Shown: positions 1-8,416 of the stretch, in pieces | Layout: the number at the start of each line of letters is the position of its first letter | How positions within the stretch are numbered: position 1 is the first letter of the stretch | The notes under the pieces: generated by a model | Database searches by the model: none | Seen by the model: only the letters and a program-made list of their open reading frames with translations | What the model was told of the DNA's origin: nothing | Position numbers and translations under genes: made by a program | Assembly: GCA_900542595.1 (NCBI GenBank) | Contig: UQOB01000039.1 | Location: forward strand, 1-11,614 | Source of the DNA: an uncultured Mollicutes bacterium | GTDB taxonomy: Bacteria > Bacillota_I > Bacilli_A > RFN20 > CAG-826 | Direction: 5' to 3' | Length of the DNA stretch: 11,614 nucleotides

Positions 1-3000
1 CCCCGGCGTGGGCGAGCCGGCCGGTCGCCATGTTACGGCCGTAGCAGTGTTGGCAAACCCCGTTATGGGTTTGGCAGGTGAAAAGGGACCTGATTTCCAC
101 TTCTTTGATGCCGGCTTTGACGATAGCTTTCGCTTGATCATCGTTGATCATCGTGTTGGCTTTAACAATGATTTCGCCGGTATTGGGGTCAATGACATCC
201 CACATCGCGAACCGTCCCGAGAGACGATCTTCAAGTTTAACAATGACAGTATCCCGCGAGGTATCTCTGATTTCCCGAACTTTAAAGCCGTGATCGCAGT
301 GACAATCTTCTTCCCGAACGATGACGTCTTGAGCGACATCGACGAGACGACGAGTTAAGTAGCCGCTGTCAGCGGTCTTAAGAGCGGTATCCGCTCCACC
401 TTTTCTCGCCCCGTGGGTATTGATGAAGAATTCCGCTACCTTCATCCCTTCCCGGTAACTCGATGTAACCGGAAGTTCGATGGTTTCGTTTTTCGGGTTC
501 TGGACGCAGCCCTTCATCCCGATTAATTGCCGGAAGTTATCGATGGAACCCCGAGCACCGCTATCGCTCATAATAACCAAGGGGTTTCTCTTATCTTCTT
601 GAAGGTAAGATGCGACTTGCGCTTTGACGTCACTCGTGACTTTGTCCCAAGTTTTGACGACCGCGGCGTGTCTTTCTTTTTCGCTAAGCATCCCTTTCAG
701 GAACAGCTTTTCGATGTTATCGACCTTCTTGTTCCCCTGTTCAATCATCTTGTCTTTCCCAAGGACGGTCTTGATATCGCTTAAAGCGACAGTAACCGAC
801 GAAATTGTCGAATATTTAAACCCTTGATCTTTGATCTTATCGAGGATAGCGCTAGTTTTGCTGGGAATCGGTTCATTATCTTCCCCGAGTCCCCGTTCCA
901 TATCGTATTTATGGAAGGCCATATCGATGATGACCCCGAGTTGTTTTTTCTTGATTGGGGCTTTCACCGGCATTTTCTTAAAGGCTTCTTTGATATCGGT
1001 GCCTTTCGTTACGAACCAACTTTCGATGGTCTTGAGGTCCGCTTTCGGGTCACCCCCGTTGATATAGGGGAAATCCGCCGGGAAGATTTCGTTGAAGATG
1101 ATCTTCCCCACCGAAGTTAATAAGTATTTATCTTCCACATCTTTCGGGAGGGCGTCTTTGGTTAAATCGTCCCCGAAGGTCTTGTGGAGCGACTTCGCTC
1201 TAATCGCAATTCTATTATGTAAAGAGATGGCTTTTTGTTCATAAGCATCGACCACTTCTTGAATCGAGCTGAAGACCTTCCCTTCTAAAGAAGCGTAGTA
1301 TTCGAACTTTTCCGCTTCTTCTTCGTTGGCTTCTTTTTCAATCGGATCAGCGATAGCGATCGCTCTTAAATCTTTCGCCCGGTCGAGGAAATCTTGAGCG
1401 GTTTCTTCGAGGGTTAAGTAATAGTTACCAAGCACCATGTCTTGGCCCGGAATGACGATCGGTTTCCCGTCTTTCGGCCCTAAGATGTTGTTAGAAGCGA
1501 GCATTAAATCTAACGCTTCTTCTTGGGCAGCTTTGCCGAGCGGCACGTGGACCGCCATCTGGTCACCGTCGAAGTCGGCGTTGAAGCCCGGACATACTAA
1601 CGGATGAAGCCGAATCGCGTGCCCATCGACTAAAATCGGTTGGAACGCTTGGATACCAAGCCGGTGAAGAGTCGGTGCCCGGTTAAGAAGGACCAGGTGA
1701 TCACTGATAATTTTTTCGACGGTATCGAAGACTTTTTCGTCATACATGTCGATCATCTTATCGGCTTGTTTGTGGCTCGTCGCGTATTGTTCGGCGATCA
1801 ATTTTTCCGCGATAAAGGGCCGTAAGAGGTGAATGGCCATTTCTCGAGGTAACCCACATTGATACATCTTGAGTTCCGGTCCGACCGCGATGACGCTACG
1901 GCCAGAATAGTCGACCCGTTTCCCTAAGAGGTTTTGCCGGAACCGACCTTGTTTGCCTTTTAAGCCACTCGATAAGCTCTTTAACGGACGTCCGCTAGGC
2001 CCGGTGACCGGTTTATTTCTCCGGCCGTTATCGATTAAAGCATCGACCGCTTCTTGAAGCATCCGTTTTTCGTTCATCAAAATGACGTACGGGGCTTTCA
2101 TATCGATGAGCCGTTTAAGCCGGGTATTACGGCTGATGACTCTTCGATATAAATCGTTTAAATCACTAGCGGCGAACCGTCCACCATCGAGTTGAAGCAT
2201 CGGACGGAGATCGGGTGGAATGACCGGGATGACGTCGAGCACCATCCATTCCGGTTTTTGCCCGCTATTCTTGAAGGCTTGAAGAACGTCTAAACGTTTC
2301 GCTAATTTAGTATCAACTTCTTTTTTACCTTCTTTGACGTCTTTCATCTTCGCCTTAATCGCGTCGATTTCACTGTCAAGATCGATGTTTCTTAAGAGTT
2401 CTTTGATGGCTTCCGCACCTTCACCGAAGACGACACCCATGTATTTGGTGATGAGTTCCGCGTTGGCGAAGAAGTCGAAAGGTTCTTGTTCGGTTTGAAG
2501 TTTTTCGATAAGTTCGTCCGCTAATAATTGGTCAGCGCTATCGAGGGGGATAAAGTCCGCTTTCGCTTTTTTTAAGCAATCGACGAAGACGACCCGCGCG
2601 GTCTTTTCATCGAGGAATTGTTTATCTTTAAGCTTGGTGCAATTACCATGCTTAATGACGATGTGCGCAGCGAAATAGACGACTTCTTCCAATTGTTTCG
2701 GGCTGACGTCAAGGACGAGACCAATCCGGGAAGGAATCCCTTTTAAGTACCATATATGAGTGCAAGGAGAAACGAGTTCGATGTGACCGAATCTTTCTCT
2801 CCGCCACTCTTTGGAAGTGACTTCGACACCGCACTTTTCGCAGACGATGCCTTGGTATCTGATTTTTTTGTATTTACCGCAGTGGCATTCGTAGTCTTTG
2901 GCCGGACCGAAGATCTTTTCGCAGAAAAGACCACCCATTTCCGGTTTTTGGCTCCGATAGTTGATGGTTTCGGGTTTGGTTACTTCCCCGTGGGACCAAC

Positions 3001-3082
3001 TGCGGATGGTTTCCGGACTCGCGAGTCCCACTTGCATCGCTTTTAAATTATTGATGTCAAAACTATTGTTTCTGTCAGACAT
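1..3082 (-). CDS. rpoC: DNA-directed RNA polymerase subunit beta' (3' end outside window)
   Basis: Encodes the RNA polymerase beta' subunit, which with beta forms the catalytic cleft in the cytoplasm. The first 1027 codons are present without a stop. An N-terminal zinc site is visible (C66, C68, C81, C84). The catalytic Mg-binding motif NADFDGD is at residues 501-507 (about 1562-1582). The bridge helix begins near residue 890. A second zinc site is formed by C927, C1003, C1010 and C1013, with an extra C929. The trigger loop and C-terminus lie outside the window. The ATG at 3080-3082 is preceded by an AAGGGAGG Shine-Dalgarno at 3091-3098 that touches the rpoB stop; the gap is 15 bases, suggesting coupled translation. 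Compared from memory with B. subtilis, the protein has about 45 extra residues around 145-220 and about 30 around 556-600. The bridge helix has Gly where E. coli has Leu783. Identity is certain. Confidence 0.98.
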   Translation of the reverse strand, partial: MSDRNNSFDINNLKAMQVGLASPETIRSWSHGEVTKPETINYRSQKPEMGGLFCEKIFGPAKDYECHCGKYKKIRYQGIVCEKCGVEVTSKEWRRERFGHIELVSPCTHIWYLKGIPSRIGLVLDVSPKQLEEVVYFAAHIVIKHGNCTKLKDKQFLDEKTARVVFVDCLKKAKADFIPLDSADQLLADELIEKLQTEQEPFDFFANAELITKYMGVVFGEGAEAIKELLRNIDLDSEIDAIKAKMKDVKEGKKEVDTKLAKRLDVLQAFKNSGQKPEWMVLDVIPVIPPDLRPMLQLDGGRFAASDLNDLYRRVISRNTRLKRLIDMKAPYVILMNEKRMLQEAVDALIDNGRRNKPVTGPSGRPLKSLSSGLKGKQGRFRQNLLGKRVDYSGRSVIAVGPELKMYQCGLPREMAIHLLRPFIAEKLIAEQYATSHKQADKMIDMYDEKVFDTVEKIISDHLVLLNRAPTLHRLGIQAFQPILVDGHAIRLHPLVCPGFNADFDGDQMAVHVPLGKAAQEEALDLMLASNNILGPKDGKPIVIPGQDMVLGNYYLTLEETAQDFLDRAKDLRAIAIADPIEKEANEEEAEKFEYYASLEGKVFSSIQEVVDAYEQKAISLHNRIAIRAKSLHKTFGDDLTKDALPKDVEDKYLLTSVGKIIFNEIFPADFPYINGGDPKADLKTIESWFVTKGTDIKEAFKKMPVKAPIKKKQLGVIIDMAFHKYDMERGLGEDNEPIPSKTSAILDKIKDQGFKYSTISSVTVALSDIKTVLGKDKMIEQGNKKVDNIEKLFLKGMLSEKERHAAVVKTWDKVTSDVKAQVASYLQEDKRNPLVIMSDSGARGSIDNFRQLIGMKGCVQNPKNETIELPVTSSYREGMKVAEFFINTHGARKGGADTALKTADSGYLTRRLVDVAQDVIVREEDCHCDHGFKVREIRDTSRDTVIVKLEDRLSGRFAMWDVIDPNTGEIIVKANTMINDDQAKAIVKAGIKEVEIRSLFTCQTHNGVCQHCYGRNMATGRLAHAG

Positions 3083-3097
3083 TAGTCAGTCCTCCCT

Positions 3098-6000
3098 TTA
3101 TTCTTCGTCTCGACCACTGCTTCCGGTGGTGAAACTTAATCCTTCTTCTTGGATTTGATCCAAGGTGATTTCGTTTTCGGGGTGCGAAGCATTTTCTTCG
3201 TTCCCAAAGTTACGGATGGCGGTATTGACTTTCCGTTCGACGATCAAGGATTGTTTGGTTAACTCATTCATATCGATGACGTCGTTATTTTCGTCGTAGA
3301 GATTGACGTTGAGACCGAGACCCTTAAGTTCTTTGGTGAAGACTTTGAAGGCTTCCGGCATCCCGGGTTTCGGGAATGGTTGATTCTTGATGATGGCCTC
3401 ATAGGTCTTTCTTCGACCGACCCGGTCGTCACTCTTAATGGTGAGCATTTCTTGTAAGACGTGAGCGGCGCCGTAAGCTTCCAAAGCCCAGACTTCCATT
3501 TCCCCGAACCGTTGACCACCGTTTTGGGCTTTACCCCCTAACGGTTGTTGGGTGACGAGGCTATAAGGTCCGGTCGCTCTAGCGTGCAATTTATCGTCGA
3601 CCATGTGGACGAGTTTAATCATATACATGATACCGACGCTGATCCGTTCATCATATCTTTCACCGGTTCTTCCATCATAAAGGATGGTCTTGCCGTCGCT
3701 ACTGAGACCGGCCTTCTTCATGAGATCAAAGATTTCATCGTTATTGATGCCATCGAAAACCGGGGTGGCCACTCTTAAACCGAGCTTACTACAAGCTAAA
3801 CCTAAGTGGACTTCCAAAATCTGCCCGATATTCATCCGTGACGGAACACCCATCGGGGAAAGCATGATATCGATCGGAGTGCCATCCGGTAAAAACGGCA
3901 TATCTTCGACCGGTAAGATTTTACTGATGACACCTTTGTTACCGTGCCGTCCGCTCATCTTATCGCCTTCGCTGATCTTTCGCTTTTGGACGATGTAGAC
4001 CCGGACTTTCGTGATGACGCCCGGACCTAACGGATCTTTATTCTTCCGGCTATAAACTTTAACTTTCAAAACGATACCAGCACCGCCGTGGGGAACTCTT
4101 AAAGAGCTATCTTTACCGTCTTTGGTTTTTTCGGCGAAGATGGCCATTAAAAGCTTTTCTTCCGGGGTGGGTTCAGTTTGACCTTTCGGGGTCACTTTCC
4201 CTACTAAGATATCGCCTTCTTTAACTTCGGCGCCTGGGATGATAATCCCGTTTTCATCGAGGTATTTCTTAACTTCTTCCCCGACGTTGGGGATGTCACG
4301 GGTAATTTCTTCATTACCGAGCTTCGTTTCCCGGCATTCGAGGTCGAAAGCTTCGATATGGATGGAGGTGTAATAATCATCTTTCACCATCCGTTCACTC
4401 ATGACGATCGCGTCTTCGTAGTTGTACCCGTGCCAGGTCATATAGGCGACCAGGACATTTTGCCCGAGCGCGAGTTCCCCGTTCTTCATCGCAGGGCCGT
4501 CAGCGATGATCGTGCCTTTTTTGACGTGATCACCGACTTTGACGATCGGCATTTGGTTGATGCAAGTGCCGTTATTGCTCCGGTCAAATTTTTGTAATTT
4601 ATAGGTTCTGGAAAGGCCACTTTCTTCTTTCACGATAATGGTGGAAGAATCCATGTAAGTGACTTCTCCATCTTCATAGCAAACCACCGCGAGACCGCTG
4701 TCTTTCGCGATGACGCCTTCCATCCCGGTTCCGACGTAGCTTAAAGAAGGTCTAAGAAGCGGTAACGCTTGTCTTTGCATGTTCGCACCCATTAACGCCC
4801 GAGTGCTATCGTCATTTTCCAAAAACGGAATACAAGCCGCTGCGATACTGACGATTTGTTTGGGGCTGACGTCGACGAAATCGACTAAGGCTCTCGGAGC
4901 CAAGACGTTATCATCATCGTGCCGGGTGACGATTTCTTCTTCGAGGATTTCTTTTAACCATTCTTTCTTACCGGTTCTCGGGTCTTCGATCAATTGAGGA
5001 GCGCCTAATTTAAGGTTGGCTTCGGCGATAAAGAGCCCTCTTTCGTCATCAGCGGATAAATAAACCGCATGGTCACTGACGTAATGATGGACAGTCCCAT
5101 CTTCTAAAGTAATATGATGAACTTCCCGGTAAGGAGTTTGAATGAAACCGTATTGGTTAATTTTCGCGTAGGTCGCGAGGTTATTGATAAGCCCGATGTT
5201 TTGACCTTCCGGCGTTTCAATCGGACAAATTCTTCCGTAGTGGGTATAGTGAACGTCCCGGACTTCCATGCTCGCCCGGTCCCGGGTTAAACCGCCCGGC
5301 CCGAGAGCGCTAATCCGTCTCTTATTGGTAAGTTCCGCTAAGGGGTTAACTTGGTCCATGAATTGGGAAAGTTGGCTGCTCGCGAAGAATTCCCGAATGG
5401 CCGTGGTTAACGGACGAATATTGATGAGACCTTGGGGTTTGACGTTTTCAAGGTCACTGGAAATCGACATCTTTTGTTGGACGGTCTTACTCATCTTGGT
5501 AAGTCCGATTCTGAATTGGGTCTGTAAGAGTTCCCCGACCGACCGGACCCGTCTATTACCTAAGTGATCGATATCATCGGTTTGCCCGATGCCGTCTTGG
5601 ATGTTGATAAAGTAGCTGAAACAGGCGACCATGTCGCTGATACTGACCCGAGTTAAGGGGGCGCTGCCATCGATACCGGTTAAATTTAAATCGGTCCCGA
5701 TGATGTTAATGATTGGTTGATCTTTCTTATCGTGAGCGTACACCTTAACTAAGTTGACGATGTTGTGATCATCGAGCTTATCGTTGGTCGGAAGTTTAAG
5801 AGTGTGGGCTCCGTGTTCAAAGAACTCCGCGTTTCTTAAATCTTCGACATCGTCTTTACTTAAGGTCGAGCCTCTCACTAAGGCGACCCCTTCTCTATTG
5901 ATGAAGACATTGCCTTCATTATCTTTTAAGTCTTCCGCTAAAACGCGGCCCGCTAACCGGCCATAGATTCCGAGTTTAACCGTGTATTTAAACCGTCCGG

Positions 6001-6826
6001 CCTTCCCGAGGTCATAACGTTTGTCATCGAAGAATTTTTGAACGAGGAAATTGATGACCCCTTCCGGTGTGACCGGTTCCCCGGGTTTTAATTTCCTGAA
6101 GATATCGATCAACGCGCTTCTGGGGGTAGTGATATCTTTATCCTTTTCGATGGTGGCTTTTAAGGAAGCGCCTTCCCCGAACAATTTGGTGATTTCGCTT
6201 TCCGTTAAGCCTAAAGCTTTGAAAAGCACGACAGCCGGCATCTTTCTTTGCCGGTCAATTCTGACCCAAAGAACGCCTTTTAAATCGCTTTCAAATTGTA
6301 ACCAGGTTCCGCGGTTGGGGATGATTTCCCCGTTATAAATGTGGACACCGCTTTTATCGATGGTGTCTTGGAAATAAGCGCCAGGGCTTCTGACGATTTG
6401 GCTGACGACGACTCTTTCCGCCCCATTGACGATGAAAGTTCCGCTATCGGTCATCATCGGGATATCACCCATGAAGACTTCGTTGCTTTCCCGGATTTCC
6501 CCGGTGTTATTCTGTTGAAGTCTTAAGGAAACTTTTAATTTAGCCGAATAGGTTAAATCCCCTTCTTTACATTCAAGCGGGGTGTATTCCGGGGCTTCAA
6601 AGTGGCAAGAATCATAGATGATCGACACTTGATTGGAATACGAAGAGATCGGAAATACTTCCTTGAAAACTTCGTCTAAGCCTTTATCGATAAATTGTTT
6701 AAACGAATCGGTTTGGATTTCCACCAAATTCGGTAAGGGGGTAGAACCGCTGATCTTCGAGAAGATGATCCGGTCATTTAAACCCCGTTGGTATTTGGCG
6801 AGTTCGGGAAATTCTTTTTCTTCCAT
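3098..6826 (-). CDS. rpoB: DNA-directed RNA polymerase subunit beta
   Basis: Encodes the complete 1242-residue beta subunit of RNA polymerase, somewhat longer than the roughly 1190 residues usual in Bacillus. Conserved landmarks are intact. The rifampicin-cluster region, with SSQLSQFMDQ and KRRISALGPGG, lies near 5280-5390. The acidic pair E804-D805 sits in the GYNYEDAIVMSE motif. The active-site lysines K956 and K964 lie in KMSGRHGNKGV. The C-terminal GGQRFGEMEVWALEAYGA segment docks onto beta'. The ATG at 6824-6826 follows a TAAGGAG Shine-Dalgarno that overlaps the methyltransferase stop; the gap is 13 bases. Residue 501 is Asn where E. coli has His526, a position contacted by rifampicin; other key positions, including those equivalent to Asp516 and Ser531, are unchanged. 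Asn there is known from naturally rifampicin-insensitive Mollicutes, so reduced drug binding is inferred. Identity is certain. Confidence 0.99.
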   Translation of the reverse strand: MEEKEFPELAKYQRGLNDRIIFSKISGSTPLPNLVEIQTDSFKQFIDKGLDEVFKEVFPISSYSNQVSIIYDSCHFEAPEYTPLECKEGDLTYSAKLKVSLRLQQNNTGEIRESNEVFMGDIPMMTDSGTFIVNGAERVVVSQIVRSPGAYFQDTIDKSGVHIYNGEIIPNRGTWLQFESDLKGVLWVRIDRQRKMPAVVLFKALGLTESEITKLFGEGASLKATIEKDKDITTPRSALIDIFRKLKPGEPVTPEGVINFLVQKFFDDKRYDLGKAGRFKYTVKLGIYGRLAGRVLAEDLKDNEGNVFINREGVALVRGSTLSKDDVEDLRNAEFFEHGAHTLKLPTNDKLDDHNIVNLVKVYAHDKKDQPIINIIGTDLNLTGIDGSAPLTRVSISDMVACFSYFINIQDGIGQTDDIDHLGNRRVRSVGELLQTQFRIGLTKMSKTVQQKMSISSDLENVKPQGLINIRPLTTAIREFFASSQLSQFMDQVNPLAELTNKRRISALGPGGLTRDRASMEVRDVHYTHYGRICPIETPEGQNIGLINNLATYAKINQYGFIQTPYREVHHITLEDGTVHHYVSDHAVYLSADDERGLFIAEANLKLGAPQLIEDPRTGKKEWLKEILEEEIVTRHDDDNVLAPRALVDFVDVSPKQIVSIAAACIPFLENDDSTRALMGANMQRQALPLLRPSLSYVGTGMEGVIAKDSGLAVVCYEDGEVTYMDSSTIIVKEESGLSRTYKLQKFDRSNNGTCINQMPIVKVGDHVKKGTIIADGPAMKNGELALGQNVLVAYMTWHGYNYEDAIVMSERMVKDDYYTSIHIEAFDLECRETKLGNEEITRDIPNVGEEVKKYLDENGIIIPGAEVKEGDILVGKVTPKGQTEPTPEEKLLMAIFAEKTKDGKDSSLRVPHGGAGIVLKVKVYSRKNKDPLGPGVITKVRVYIVQKRKISEGDKMSGRHGNKGVISKILPVEDMPFLPDGTPIDIMLSPMGVPSRMNIGQILEVHLGLACSKLGLRVATPVFDGINNDEIFDLMKKAGLSSDGKTILYDGRTGERYDERISVGIMYMIKLVHMVDDKLHARATGPYSLVTQQPLGGKAQNGGQRFGEMEVWALEAYGAAHVLQEMLTIKSDDRVGRRKTYEAIIKNQPFPKPGMPEAFKVFTKELKGLGLNVNLYDENNDVIDMNELTKQSLIVERKVNTAIRNFGNEENASHPENEITLDQIQEEGLSFTTGSSGRDEE

Positions 6827-6839
6827 TTATATATACTCC

Positions 6840-7439
6840 TTATTTATACGCGCGGATGACGTAATATCCTTTTTTCTTCTTTAAAATCGCCGCTCGGGAA
6901 TAGAGGGATTTTAAGTATTCATAGACCGATTCCGCTCCTTGCTTCTTTCTTATCACAATGATCAAGGAACCGTCTTGTTTTAAGTGTTCTAAGGCGCCGC
7001 GATAGATTTCGTAGGTCACTTTTTTCCCCGCTCGGATGGGGGGATTACTGATGATTACGTCAAAAGTGGAGTGACTGAATTCTTGGTAAAGGTCGCTATG
7101 AACGATATTCACTCGGGGGCTGAGATTTAACGCGTCAGCATTTTGCGTTGCTAAGGCGAGAGCCCGATCGTTCACATCGCTTAAGGTGAAGTGGGTATTT
7201 TCGATTAACTTTTGAAGAGTTAATCCGATAACCCCGACACCGCAACCGAGGTCTAAGATGTCGCCTTGGATGTTTTCATTTAGAACTGTATTGATCAACA
7301 ATTCACTTCCTTCATCTAAGGCATTCTTACTGAAGACCCCATTATCGCTTTGAAAAGTGAACTTTTCCCCCTTTACCGTGAAGGAGAAGGACTTTTCCTT
7401 ATGGCTTACTTTTTGATCATTCTCGAAGTATTGGCTCAT
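6840..7439 (-). CDS. ybxB: Class I SAM-dependent methyltransferase, YbxB/RsmC-like
   Basis: A 199-residue predicted SAM-dependent methyltransferase of the 'MTS' small-domain group that includes the rRNA guanine-N2 methyltransferases RsmC and RlmG. SAM-binding motif I is DLGCGVGVIGL (D63 to about L73), and the catalytic NPP motif is N131-P132-P133-I134. The N-terminal GVFSKNALDEGSELL stretch and the overall length match the single-domain form; RsmC itself is about twice as long. The slot between rplL and rpoB is the one occupied by ybxB in Bacillus, which supports orthology. The start is placed at 7437-7439 because the conserved N-terminus begins there, yet no clear Shine-Dalgarno precedes it, unlike every neighbour, so expression is probably lower. 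A 74-base gap with a hairpin separates it from rplL. The substrate is inferred to be rRNA from the family; the exact nucleotide cannot be read from the sequence. Confidence 0.9.
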   Translation of the reverse strand: MSQYFENDQKVSHKEKSFSFTVKGEKFTFQSDNGVFSKNALDEGSELLINTVLNENIQGDILDLGCGVGVIGLTLQKLIENTHFTLSDVNDRALALATQNADALNLSPRVNIVHSDLYQEFSHSTFDVIISNPPIRAGKKVTYEIYRGALEHLKQDGSLIIVIRKKQGAESVYEYLKSLYSRAAILKKKKGYYVIRAYK

Positions 7440-7464
7440 CAGTTTTAGAAGCGACTAAGTATGA

Positions 7465-7499
7465 ATAACCCCTACCCCACAGGTGTGAGGTAGGGTTAT
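7465..7499 (-). promoter_or_regulatory. Strong stem-loop between rplL and the methyltransferase gene
   Basis: Bases 7465-7480 and 7485-7499 form a stem of about 14 pairs, with one bulge (7472) and one mismatch (7477/7488), closed by a four-base loop. It begins 15 bases after the rplL stop on the transcribed strand. No U-tract follows, so it does not look like a full intrinsic terminator. A partial attenuator, an RNA-processing site or a 3'-end stabiliser that lowers polymerase-gene expression relative to stalk proteins is inferred. In E. coli the rplL-rpoB gap holds both an attenuator and an RNase III site. Confidence 0.7.
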
Positions 7500-7513
7500 A
7501 AGCGTTAGTAGAA

Positions 7514-7894
7514 CTACTTGATTTCGACTTCCGCACCGGTGTCGGTGAGGGTCTTCTTGAAGCTTTCGGCTTCGACCGGGCTGATCTTTTCTTTGATCGC
7601 GACCGGAGCAGCGTCGACTAATTTCTTGGCATCCATTAAGCCGAGACCAGTGATGGTTTGGACGGCTTTGATGACGGCGACTTTGCCGGCGGTGCCGAGG
7701 CCTTTTAAGAAGAGCGAGACTTCGCTCGGTCCCTTCTTGGCGGGTCCTTCTTCTTCAGCGGGAGCAGCCGCGACCGGGGCGGCGGCGGTGACGCCGAATT
7801 CTTTTTCGACTTCCTTGACGAGATCGCTGAGTTCAAGAGCGGTCATCTGTTTGAGGGTGTCGATGATTTGCGCATTCGTTAATTTTTCTGCCAT
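7514..7894 (-). CDS. rplL: 50S ribosomal protein L7/L12
   Basis: Encodes the 126-residue L7/L12 stalk protein, present as multiple dimers on L10 and recruiting translational GTPases to the ribosome. The N-terminal dimerisation domain spans about residues 1-35, an Ala/Pro/Glu-rich hinge about 36-56, and the globular factor-binding domain about 57-126, with KVAVIKAV and TGLGLMDAKKLV visible. The Lys equivalent to E. coli K84 is kept (K90), but Q79 replaces Arg73 and M87 replaces Lys81, both on the factor-binding face. The ATG at 7892-7894 is preceded by AAGGAGG with good spacing, 18 bases after the rplJ stop. Tight linkage to rplJ reflects their joint assembly. Length is within the family range and identity is certain. 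Confidence 0.98.
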   Translation of the reverse strand: MAEKLTNAQIIDTLKQMTALELSDLVKEVEKEFGVTAAAPVAAAPAEEEGPAKKGPSEVSLFLKGLGTAGKVAVIKAVQTITGLGLMDAKKLVDAAPVAIKEKISPVEAESFKKTLTDTGAEVEIK

Positions 7895-7912
7895 TTTAAG
7901 TTCCTCCTTGGC

Positions 7913-8416
7913 TTAGAGATTGGTAGCTTGAGTTTTGCTTTCCGCTACCGAGGAAAGGGCGCGTGCGAACGCCGCCATCGGTTCGTTGAGAACCATCTGG
8001 AACATGCTGAGAAGCACTTCTTTAGTCGGGAGCTTAGCCACCCGTTTGAGTCCAGCAGCATCGACCACTTTTCCTTCGACGTAACCGCCTTTAAGGACGA
8101 GTTCTTCGTGGTACCGGCTGAACTTGTAGAGAACCGCGGGTCCACCAGTGACATCGGAGCTGAAGACGTAAGCATTGGGGCCGCTGAGATATTCATCAAG
8201 GCCTTCGATGCCCGCTTCTTTGAGAGCTCTGTTCACTAAGGTGTTCTTATAAACACCGAGCGTGGCATTCTTTTCCGCGAGATTCTTCCGGAGTTCCGTT
8301 AAATCTTTGACGGTCAACCCGTGATAGGACACGATAGCGATGCTTTTGGCATTTTTAACGCTTTCGGTCAAGGATTTGACGGTTTCCTTTTTCTTGTTAA
8401 GAACGGAAGTATTCAT
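7913..8416 (-). CDS. rplJ: 50S ribosomal protein L10
   Basis: Encodes the 167-residue L10, the base of the ribosomal stalk. Its N-terminal globular domain binds 23S rRNA next to L11, and its C-terminal helix carries the L7/L12 dimers. The conserved YHGLTVKDLTELRKNL and VYKNTLVNRAL segments lie in the first 70 residues, and the long C-terminal helix covers roughly 132-160. The start at 8414-8416 is supported by an AAAGGAGG Shine-Dalgarno at good spacing. The gene is preceded by a 140-base L10 leader, so autoregulation by the L10-L7/L12 complex is expected. It lies 18 bases upstream of rplL in the same transcript. Length is typical and nothing is missing. Confidence 0.98.
   Translation of the reverse strand: MNTSVLNKKKETVKSLTESVKNAKSIAIVSYHGLTVKDLTELRKNLAEKNATLGVYKNTLVNRALKEAGIEGLDEYLSGPNAYVFSSDVTGGPAVLYKFSRYHEELVLKGGYVEGKVVDAAGLKRVAKLPTKEVLLSMFQMVLNEPMAAFARALSSVAESKTQATNL

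Noticed and set aside
8..358. Plus-strand open frame of 116 codons opposite rpoC
   Set aside because: It is the reverse complement of conserved RpoC sequence, including the second zinc site, and its translation resembles no known protein. It is a shadow frame, as are the other plus-strand frames opposite rpoC, rpoB, rplL, rplJ, rplK and the ATPase.
2756..3046. Plus-strand open frame of 96 codons near the rpoC start
   Set aside because: It lies fully opposite the conserved RpoC N-terminus with its zinc site, has no Shine-Dalgarno or promoter, and its Phe/Asp-rich composition is what antisense of this codon usage gives.
3268..3519. Minus-strand frame of 83 codons within rpoB
   Set aside because: It is in a different frame inside conserved C-terminal RpoB sequence, with no independent start signal.
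7465..7499. Full intrinsic terminator after rplL
   Set aside because: The stem is strong but no U-run follows on the transcribed strand, and the downstream genes need read-through, so it is called only a regulatory hairpin.
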